Source: JALQTD01 sp965657495 (GTDB taxonomy: Bacteria; Bacteroidota; Bacteroidia; Flavobacteriales_D; Sanyastnellaceae). Taken from it: a DNA stretch of 20,068 bases. Under the pieces are notes generated by a model that ran no database searches, was not told the origin of the DNA, and saw nothing but the letters and a program-made list of their open reading frames with translations. The DNA is taken from positions 1 to 20,068 of the forward strand of contig CBFHPD010000110.1 in NCBI GenBank assembly GCA_965657495.1, given 5' to 3'. Shown here in pieces: positions 13,991 through 20,068 of this stretch; position 1 is the stretch's first letter; each line of letters starts with the position of its first letter. Made by a program: the position numbers and the translations under genes.

Positions 13991-13998
13991 TATCTTCG
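13991..13998 (+). promoter_or_regulatory. -7 box of pafA, likely leaderless
   Basis: TATCTTCG (7 of 8 to TAnnTTTG) ends 4 nt before the pafA ATG at 14003, inside the 32-bp gap after crcB. pafA can therefore have its own promoter in addition to read-through from the operon. No TTG at -33 is seen. Confidence 0.5.
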
Positions 13999-14002
13999 GG
14001 GC

Positions 14003-15661
14003 ATGCATCGCACGTTGATCTTGGCCGCGCTCGTGGGCGCGATGGGGCCCGTGAAGGCCCAGGAAGCACCGCTGGATTTGGGCGCTCGTCCCGCTTTGGT
14101 GGTGGGCATTACGGTGGACCAAATGCGCGCCGACTACCTCTACCGGTTCTGGAACGACTTCGGAGAGGGCGGCTTCAAGCGGCTCGTTGGAGGCGGTTTT
14201 GTCTGCGGAGATCACCACTTCGGATACGCTCCCACGTACACGGGCCCCGGGCACGCGTCCATTTACACCGGCACCACACCGGCCTACCACGGCATCATCG
14301 CGAACGACTGGTACGACCGGGCGTCCGCTGGAAGCGTGTATTGCGCAAGCGACACGAGCGTGCGGGCTGTGGGCACCGCTAGCCCCGATGAGCGCGCGGG
14401 ATTCATGTCCCCCCGCCGCCTCCAAGTGTCCACGCTGGGCGATGAGCTCAAGCTCGCCACCGGGGGCGCCGCAAAGGTCTACGGCATGAGCATGAAAGAC
14501 CGCGGGGCCATCCTGCCGGCGGGGCACAGCGCGGACGGCGCGTTTTGGTTCCACGGCAAGGACGAAGGCGTGTTCATCAGCAGCACGTACTATTTTGAAG
14601 AACTGCCGGTTTGGGCCCAAAAATTCAACCGCAAAAGCCCGCGCGACGCCTACATGAAGGCCGGCTGGGAACGCTTGCTCGACGAAGCCGCTTACGACGA
14701 ATCGCAGCCCGACAACAACCCGTACGAATCGCCCTTCCGCGGCACCACGCGCCCCGTGTTCCCCTACGACTTCCGGGAACTCGCTGAGGCCAACAATGGA
14801 TACGACGTGCTGAAGGCCAGCCCTGCGGGGAATGCCATCCTCGTCGACTTTGCCCTTGCAGCGATCGAAGGGGAAGCCCTCGGGGCGGATGCGGTGACGG
14901 ACTTGCTTGCCATCAGCTTCTCGTCCACGGATTACGTGGGCCACCAGTTCGGTGCGCACGCCCAGGAGACGCAGGACGTGTACCTGCGGCTGGACCGTGA
15001 GCTCGCCCGGCTCTTCGATGCACTGGACGAGCAGGTGGGCGCGGGCGAATGGATGTGCTGGCTGAGTGCGGACCACGCCGGGGCCACCGTGCCATCGCTG
15101 GGGCAGTCGGTGGGGCTGCCGGTGGACTACTGGAAGCCGGGCAACATGATCGACGCAGCCGAAGCCGCTTGCGTCGCGGCGTATGGCGAGGGGCCGTGGA
15201 TTTTGAACTACTCGAACGACCAGTTCTTCCTCGACCGGGAGCGCATCGCGGCGGCGGGGTTGGATTTGGCAGAAGTGGCCGCACGGGTGCAGGCGGTGGC
15301 GATGGTGGATGAGGACGTGTACCGGGCGGTGGTCAGCGCGGATTTGGCCCAAATCGGAAAAACGGACGACCCCGTGCTCAGCCGCTTGCAATGGGGCCTG
15401 CACCCGAAGGCCTCCGGCGAAGTCGTCGTGGTTCCGAAGACCGGGTGGATCAACTACGGGCGCACCGGCACCACCCACGGCTCCCCTTACGCCTACGACA
15501 CCCACGTGCCCTGCATTTTTTATGGCTGGGGTGTGAAACCTGGCGCCACCTATGAGCGTACGTACATCCGGGACATCGCGCCCACTGTTTCTGCACTCAT
15601 CCACAGCCCCTTGCCCAACGCGGCCTCTGGGCTGGTAATTGACGACCTACTCGAACCATGA
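14003..15661 (+). CDS. pafA: PafA-type alkaline phosphatase
   Basis: The 552-residue product is an exported, zinc-dependent phosphatase of the alkaline phosphatase superfamily. It releases phosphate from organic phosphomonoesters in the periplasm or at the cell surface. A signal peptide (residues 1-19, cleaving after VKA) is followed by the metal ligand Asp 39 (TVDQMR) and the nucleophile Thr 80 in YAPTYTGPGHASIYTG. Asn 101 and the pair Lys 165/Arg 167 (SMKDRGAI) correspond to the phosphate-contacting residues of Elizabethkingia PafA. Further zinc ligands are Asp 310/His 314 (SSTDYVGHQFG), Asp 357/His 358 (SADHAG) and His 492 (TTHGSPYAYD). The open frame starts at 13790 inside crcB, but the signal peptide and the -7 box fix 14003. 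Its stop overlaps the start of the peptidase gene by 4 nt. Confidence 0.93.
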   Translation: MHRTLILAALVGAMGPVKAQEAPLDLGARPALVVGITVDQMRADYLYRFWNDFGEGGFKRLVGGGFVCGDHHFGYAPTYTGPGHASIYTGTTPAYHGIIANDWYDRASAGSVYCASDTSVRAVGTASPDERAGFMSPRRLQVSTLGDELKLATGGAAKVYGMSMKDRGAILPAGHSADGAFWFHGKDEGVFISSTYYFEELPVWAQKFNRKSPRDAYMKAGWERLLDEAAYDESQPDNNPYESPFRGTTRPVFPYDFRELAEANNGYDVLKASPAGNAILVDFALAAIEGEALGADAVTDLLAISFSSTDYVGHQFGAHAQETQDVYLRLDRELARLFDALDEQVGAGEWMCWLSADHAGATVPSLGQSVGLPVDYWKPGNMIDAAEAACVAAYGEGPWILNYSNDQFFLDRERIAAAGLDLAEVAARVQAVAMVDEDVYRAVVSADLAQIGKTDDPVLSRLQWGLHPKASGEVVVVPKTGWINYGRTGTTHGSPYAYDTHVPCIFYGWGVKPGATYERTYIRDIAPTVSALIHSPLPNAASGLVIDDLLEP

Positions 15662-17091
15662 AGCCCATTCGCATCCTCCTCCAACGCGCCACGAAAGAGC
15701 GCCCCATTTTGATGTTGCTCGCTGATTTCCCCGACGTACCTGCGGAAGGATTCACTGTGCAGCTGCCCGCGTGGCGGCCAGGGCGTTATGAGCTCGGGAA
15801 TTTTGCCCAAAACATCTACAGCGTCGAAGGCCAGAACAGCCAGGGCGAATGGGTCCGGATGCTCAAGAACGACCTGCACACGTGGTCGATTCCCGCCGGC
15901 ATCAAGCGGTTGCGCTGGATGTACTACGCGGGCGAACTGAACGCGGGTTCCACATATGTGGATGAAGACTTGCTCTTTGTCAACCCCGTGAATTGCTTCC
16001 TGTATGATCCGGAACGTCCGGCATTGCCCTTCGAAATCTTGTTGAACGACGTGAAGGACGATTGGCAAGTGGCGAGCGCCCTCACCTCGAATGGCAACTT
16101 CCTGGTTGCAAAGGACTTGCAAGAGGTGATGGATTCGCCCATTTTGGCTGCTAAATCCCTCTGGCACCGCACCTACGAAGTGCAGGGCCACGCATTCCAC
16201 TTGTGGGCATACGGCGAGCAACTTCCCGATGAAGAGCGCTTTGTGAACGACCACCAGAAATTGACGGAAGCCCAAATCGAGGCCTTCGGTTCCTTCCCCG
16301 TCCCCTCCTATCATTTTATGTACCTCTTCCCCGAACGCGAAGTGCGGCACGGGGTCGAGCACGAAGCGAGCACCGTCATTGCGCTCGGGCCAAGCGAGAA
16401 GATTCAAACGGAGGAGGGCTACATGGAGGTCATCGGCATCGCATCCCATGAACTCTATCACACCTGGAACGTCAAGAAAATCCGCCCGTCCGAGTGGATG
16501 CCTTACGACTTTACCAAGGCGTGCCCGAGCCGACTTGGGTACGTGGCAGAAGGGGTCACGACCTACATGGGCGATTTGTTCCTGCTCGAATCGGGCATCG
16601 TGGACGTGGACGGCTGGTGCCGCCTCATGGAGCGGTTGCTTGACCGGCATTACAACAACCCGGGACGCTTGAACTTGAGCGTGGCAGAATCGAGCTTTGA
16701 CACCTGGCTCGACGGGTACAAGCCGGGCGTTCCCGAGCGGAAGTCCAACATTTACGTGGAGGGAGCGGTTTTGGCCTTCATCTGCGATGTGGCGATCATG
16801 GACAAAACCGACGGCAAAATGTCTCTCCAAACCGCCATGACCGCCCTGTGGGAGCACATCGGCATGAAAGGCATCGGCCTCACCGAGAACATCTACTGGG
16901 CCGCGCTCGACCAATGCGTGGGGGAAGTGGGAGGCCTCGCCTCAGTCCGCGGCGCCTTCTGCAACGGCACCGGAGACACGTGGCTCGTGGTTCGTGCGGC
17001 CTTGAAATCCCAAGGGCTCGAGCTGAGCCGTTCACAAGACGAAAACGGCGTTTGGCGCACCCGCATCGAGCGCGTGGCCGTCGAAGCCTGA
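15658..17091 (+). CDS. M61-family peptidase lacking the PDZ domain
   Basis: The 477-residue product resembles glycyl aminopeptidase-type M61 metallopeptidases. An N-terminal beta domain (PAWRPGRYELGNFAQNIYSV near 37-56) leads to a gluzincin catalytic domain. The zinc motif is HELYH (His 264, Glu 265, His 268), with the third ligand Glu 298 in GYVAEGVTTYMGD. GVEHEAST lies upstream, and the helix after YVEGAVLAFICD is also typical. The chain ends soon after the catalytic domain, so the C-terminal PDZ domain found in most M61 proteins (about 600 residues) is missing. No signal peptide is visible, whereas the coupled PafA is exported. The ATG overlaps the pafA stop by 4 nt. Specificity for Gly or Ala N-termini is known for the family but cannot be read here. 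Confidence 0.85.
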   Translation: MKPIRILLQRATKERPILMLLADFPDVPAEGFTVQLPAWRPGRYELGNFAQNIYSVEGQNSQGEWVRMLKNDLHTWSIPAGIKRLRWMYYAGELNAGSTYVDEDLLFVNPVNCFLYDPERPALPFEILLNDVKDDWQVASALTSNGNFLVAKDLQEVMDSPILAAKSLWHRTYEVQGHAFHLWAYGEQLPDEERFVNDHQKLTEAQIEAFGSFPVPSYHFMYLFPEREVRHGVEHEASTVIALGPSEKIQTEEGYMEVIGIASHELYHTWNVKKIRPSEWMPYDFTKACPSRLGYVAEGVTTYMGDLFLLESGIVDVDGWCRLMERLLDRHYNNPGRLNLSVAESSFDTWLDGYKPGVPERKSNIYVEGAVLAFICDVAIMDKTDGKMSLQTAMTALWEHIGMKGIGLTENIYWAALDQCVGEVGGLASVRGAFCNGTGDTWLVVRAALKSQGLELSRSQDENGVWRTRIERVAVEA

Positions 17092-17093
17092 GT

Positions 17094-17780
17094 TTACTCC
17101 CTTGGGCTCAAACTAGCCCCTGACAGCGCGTAGGTGACGAGGTTCGCACCCATTTGAAGGGCGCGCTGGCGCAACGCTTCTGGGTCGCGGTGGACGCGGT
17201 AATCCTCCCACCCATCGCCTAAGTCGCACTCGTAATCGTAAAAGCAAACGAGGCGCCCCGCGTGGAAAAGTCCAAATCCGCGCGGGGGCAAATCGTCGTG
17301 TTCGTGCACCTTCGGCAGTCCCTGTGGGAACGAAAACGCCGCGTGGTACACTGCGTGTTCAAAAGGGATCTCGATCCATTCGGACTCGGGCAGCACCTTG
17401 CCCATCTCACGGCGGACATACGGGTCCATGCCGTAGTTGTCCGAAATGTGCAAAAAACCGCCGTTCCGAAGGTAATCGCCCAAATTCCGCGCTTCCGCCG
17501 CCGAAAACGCCACGTTGCCGTGCCCGGTCATGTGAACGAATGGGTAATCAAACAGCTCGGGGGAACCCACTTCCACGTACGGCGTTTCCGCGGCAAACTG
17601 GGTTCCCAGGGCTTCGTTGCAATAGCTGACCAAATTCGGCAGCGCCGTGGGATTCGCGTACCAGTCGCCGCCCCCTCGGTATTGCAAAACAGCCAGCGCC
17701 CAATCCGATTGAGACAAGGCGGGTGAAGCGGCCAATCCCCCCCCTACAACCAGAAAAAAAAGCCGGAGAAAACGAAACAT
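17094..17780 (-). CDS. DUF4159-domain exported protein
   Basis: From the ATG at 17780 this encodes 228 residues. Residues 1-23 are a signal peptide (FLRLFFLVVGGGLAASPALS). The mature chain begins WALAVLQYRGGGDWYANPTALPNLV, typical of DUF4159. It continues with YPFVHMTGHGNVAFS, LRNGGFLHISDNYG and a run near YHAAFSFPQGLPKVHEHD. The HGN and NYG stretches suggest a flavodoxin- or ThuA-like fold. The function of the family is unknown. The domain occurs alone or in larger membrane proteins of Bacteroidota and related groups. The open frame extends to 17831, but the 17780 ATG carries the signal peptide and has a perfect -7 box 4 nt upstream. It converges on the M61 gene with only 2 bp between stops and diverges from secDF. 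Confidence 0.8.
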   Translation of the reverse strand: MFRFLRLFFLVVGGGLAASPALSQSDWALAVLQYRGGGDWYANPTALPNLVSYCNEALGTQFAAETPYVEVGSPELFDYPFVHMTGHGNVAFSAAEARNLGDYLRNGGFLHISDNYGMDPYVRREMGKVLPESEWIEIPFEHAVYHAAFSFPQGLPKVHEHDDLPPRGFGLFHAGRLVCFYDYECDLGDGWEDYRVHRDPEALRQRALQMGANLVTYALSGASLSPRE

Positions 17781-17784
17781 GCCG

Positions 17785-17792
17785 CAAAAGTA
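17785..17792 (-). promoter_or_regulatory. -7 box of the DUF4159 gene, likely leaderless
   Basis: The minus strand reads TACTTTTG, a perfect TAnnTTTG, with 4 nt before the ATG at 17780. No TTG is found at the expected -33 spacing. Confidence 0.65.
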
Positions 17793-17837
17793 ACGCGTAC
17801 GCAACAAGCCCACCTTAAAAGGTGTGGTCATTTAGGT

Positions 17838-17845
17838 TATATTTG
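17838..17845 (+). promoter_or_regulatory. -7 box of secDF
   Basis: TATATTTG is a perfect TAnnTTTG match located 24 nt before the secDF ATG at 17870. The -33 position has TTA rather than TTG. A five-codon ORF (ATG 17863, TAA 17878) overlaps the secDF start out of frame and could slightly affect initiation. Confidence 0.6.
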
Positions 17846-17869
17846 CGCCCCTGAAAAACCACATGCGTC

Positions 17870-20068
17870 ATGCAAAATAAGAACGCTGTCCTGTTATTCA
17901 CGTTGCTGTTGGCTTTGGCCACCATCTACACCTTGAGCTTCAATACGGTGGCATCCGGATTTGAAAAGAAGGCTGCAGCCCATGGTGAATACGTTGCGGA
18001 CACGATGCTCCAAGCGAACCTCATCACTGCGGAAGAACAGGCCGATGCTGCGAAAAAGGCGGCTCGTGAATTCCTCCGCGACAGTGCCGACACCGAGGTC
18101 TACCCTGTTTTGGGCCACACCTACCGGGAGGTCATCGAGCGGGAATTGAACCTCGGCCTCGACCTCCAAGGGGGCATGAGTGTCACGCTGGAAGTGAGCA
18201 TTCCGGACCTGTTCATCGCGCTGAGCGACTACTCGAACAACCAAGCATTCCAAACCTCCATCCGAGAGGCCCGTGAAAACCTCGCCAGCACCTCCGGTGT
18301 AGGCTTTGTGGACCTCTTTGCTGAAGCGTGGGGGCAGCATGCAAACGGCGCAGAGTTGTGGCGGATTTTCCACAACATGGAGAGCAAGGACCTGTTCCCA
18401 GCAGAGAGCACGGACGAGGAGGTGATTGAAATCCTTCGCCGCGAATCAACGACCGCCATCGAGAACACCGAGAGCATCATCCGGAAGCGGATCGACCAAC
18501 TCGGGGTGGCGCAGCCGAATGTGCAGCGCGTCAGCGGTGGTCGGATTTTGGTGGAATTGCCGGGCATCGAGGACCGTGAGCGCGCTCGGAAGCAACTGAA
18601 GGCTACGGCGAACTTGGAGTTTTGGGAGACCTACTTCAACGACGAAGTGTTCAGCCGCATTTCCGCCGCGAACAACGCCGTTGCTCGCGCGACCAACCCG
18701 GAATTGTTTAGTGCGGACGCGCCGGCCGATTCGTTGTTGACGGACGCTCAACGGGCTGCGAAAGCGCCCTTGTTCCGCTACCTCGCACTCGAAACCAGCC
18801 GCCGTTCTGCCGTGGTGGGTTACGCGAATGCGAACGACACCGCTCGGATCAACGACATGCTGCAGATGCCGGCCGCTCGCCGCGCCTTGCAATCTGACTT
18901 GCAATTGTTGTGGGATGCGAAGCCCACCAACGGGTTGGCCATCCTTTACGCCATCAAGGACGAGAGCGGCAAAGGCAAAGCCAAGCTGACCGGCAAGAGC
19001 ATTGTGGATGCGCGCGTTTCATACGATGAGATCGGCGACGTCGTGGTTTCCATGACCATGGACAGCGAAGGTGGACAGGCGTGGGGAGCGATGACCGAGC
19101 GTTGCGCAGCTGATAACCAGCGCGCGGTGGCCGTGGTGCTCGACGGGTTGGTTTTCTCAGCACCGAGCGTGCAGTCGGCCATCATGAACGGCCGTTCGCA
19201 AATCAGCTTCGGCAGCCAGATGACCGCGGAAGCGAAGTTGGCTGAAGCCGAGGACTTGTCCGGTCTCCTGAAAGCGGGTTCGTTGCCCGCCCCTGCGCGC
19301 ATCGTGGACGAAGTCAGCGTGGGACCGCAGTTGGGTGAAGACAACATCAACGCGGGATTGATTTCCTTCGTGGTGGCCCTGTTCGTCATCCTGGCGTACA
19401 TGATTTTCTACTACCGCGGCGCTGGTTTGGTGTCCAACATTGCGTTGTTGGCCAACTTGTTCTTCCTCATCGGTGCCTTGGCTTCATTGGGGGCAGCGCT
19501 GACCCTTCCGGGCATCGCCGGTATCGTTTTGACCATCGGCATGGCCGTGGACGCCAACGTACTCATCTACGAACGCATCCGCGAGGAAATGCGCAGCGGC
19601 AAGAGCTTGTCGGTGGCGGTCCGCGAAGGTTATTCAAAGGCGTACAGCGCCATCATCGACGCCAACATCACGACGCTCTTGACGGCCTTCGTGCTCTACA
19701 GCTTCGGTAGCGGTGCCATCCGTGGTTTCGCCACCACGCTCATCATCGGTATTTTCACTTCGTTGTTCAGTGCCATTGCCCTAACGCGTTTGGTCTTCTT
19801 CACGCGCATGGAGAACAAGAAGCCCATGAGCTTCTCTTCGGCGATGACCGAGAACTGGTTCACGAACACGAACATCGATTTTGTCGGCAAGCGGAAGACT
19901 TACTACATCGTCAGTGCCATCGTTGTCCTCGCAGGCATTGCCTCCATGGCTACCCGCGGGTTGCAACAGGGGGTTGAATTCGAAGGCGGTACGACGTTTG
20001 ATTTGACCTTTGAGCAGCCTGTGGATGTGCAGAGCGTGCGGGAAGCCTTGGCCACGGCCTTCACAGAG
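17870..20068 (+). CDS. secDF: Protein translocase SecDF fusion, 3' end cut by window
   Basis: The frame runs 733 codons without a stop to the window edge. SecD and SecF use the proton gradient to pull proteins out of the SecYEG channel on the periplasmic side. The N-terminus (MQNKNAVLLFTLLLALATIY) is the first membrane helix. LNLGLDLQGGMSVTLEV (93-109) is the SecD D1 motif. A large periplasmic P1 region follows (ESIIRKRIDQLGVAQPNVQRV, GGRILVELPGIED, then GGQAWGAMTERC and VVLDGLVFSAPSV). The helices after it include GMAVDANVLIYERIREEM (about 557-574), with the conserved Asp 561 of the proton path. SecF begins near residue 668 (NIDFVGKRKTYYIV, then GVEFEGGTTFDL). Fusion of both subunits is usual in Bacteroidota. 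The start is the ATG at 17870; the ATG at 17863 is out of frame and stops after five codons. Confidence 0.95.
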   Translation, partial: MQNKNAVLLFTLLLALATIYTLSFNTVASGFEKKAAAHGEYVADTMLQANLITAEEQADAAKKAAREFLRDSADTEVYPVLGHTYREVIERELNLGLDLQGGMSVTLEVSIPDLFIALSDYSNNQAFQTSIREARENLASTSGVGFVDLFAEAWGQHANGAELWRIFHNMESKDLFPAESTDEEVIEILRRESTTAIENTESIIRKRIDQLGVAQPNVQRVSGGRILVELPGIEDRERARKQLKATANLEFWETYFNDEVFSRISAANNAVARATNPELFSADAPADSLLTDAQRAAKAPLFRYLALETSRRSAVVGYANANDTARINDMLQMPAARRALQSDLQLLWDAKPTNGLAILYAIKDESGKGKAKLTGKSIVDARVSYDEIGDVVVSMTMDSEGGQAWGAMTERCAADNQRAVAVVLDGLVFSAPSVQSAIMNGRSQISFGSQMTAEAKLAEAEDLSGLLKAGSLPAPARIVDEVSVGPQLGEDNINAGLISFVVALFVILAYMIFYYRGAGLVSNIALLANLFFLIGALASLGAALTLPGIAGIVLTIGMAVDANVLIYERIREEMRSGKSLSVAVREGYSKAYSAIIDANITTLLTAFVLYSFGSGAIRGFATTLIIGIFTSLFSAIALTRLVFFTRMENKKPMSFSSAMTENWFTNTNIDFVGKRKTYYIVSAIVVLAGIASMATRGLQQGVEFEGGTTFDLTFEQPVDVQSVREALATAFTE

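Noticed and set aside
13640..15604. 654-codon open frame on the minus strand opposite crcB and pafA
   Set aside because: It lies antisense to well-recognised genes with intact catalytic motifs. Its product is Arg/His/Val-rich without any family signature. Long antisense frames are expected at this GC content.
15550..16914. 454-codon minus-strand frame opposite the M61 gene
   Set aside because: It is antisense to a gene with an intact HELYH zinc site. The composition is Val/His/Gly-rich with no recognisable domain.

Overview
The window comes from the chromosome of a high-GC member of the Bacteroidota, probably close to the Flavobacteriales. Several signs agree. Near-perfect TAnnTTTG -7 promoter boxes lie upstream of many genes, several with a TTG or TTTG about 19 bp further upstream. 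SecD and SecF are encoded as one fused protein. There is a FISUMP-domain surface protein, a PafA phosphatase, a DUF5606 protein, and a single-domain HsdR_N protein divergent from holA. I see no plasmid, phage, insertion-sequence or CRISPR features, and gene density is very high.

Layout. (1) 1-1762: the 3' end of a FISUMP surface protein, two hairpin terminators, tRNA-Ser(GCU) on the minus strand, a small secreted Cys/Gly/Lys-rich protein and a strong bidirectional terminator. (2) 1763-6871: L-2-hydroxyglutarate oxidase (minus) divergent from a UMF1-type MFS transporter (plus), which abuts a tandem pair of paralogous secreted OmpA-family proteins (minus). (3) 6873-10962: holA (minus) divergent from an HsdR_N nuclease-fold protein, then DUF5606 with a histone-H1-like tail, 3-hydroxyacyl-CoA dehydrogenase, a voltage-gated-type K+ channel with a C-terminal zinc ribbon, and a possible 29-residue membrane peptide on the opposite strand. 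(4) 11139-17091: an apparent plus-strand operon of long-chain acyl-CoA synthetase, PAP2 phosphatase, CrcB fluoride channel, PafA alkaline phosphatase and M61 peptidase, mostly with 1-4 nt stop/start overlaps. (5) 17094-20068: a DUF4159 exported protein (minus) divergent from secDF, which runs off the window.

The functions are mostly housekeeping: lipid and CoA metabolism (acyl-CoA synthetase, hydroxyacyl-CoA dehydrogenase, PAP2), phosphate scavenging (PafA), export (SecDF), replication (HolA) and envelope proteins (OmpA pair). I do not see a convincing new multi-gene system. The most interesting signals lie between and beneath the genes. Several -7 boxes sit only 4-5 nt before the start codon, which predicts leaderless mRNAs. 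The octamer GGATTTGG/CCAAATCC is strongly over-represented by hand count, almost always in one codon frame. Synonymous codon choice switches in blocks inside genes, and one switch falls on an inverted pair of that word. The Cys-rich secreted protein and the DUF5606 protein with an H1-like tail also deserve attention.
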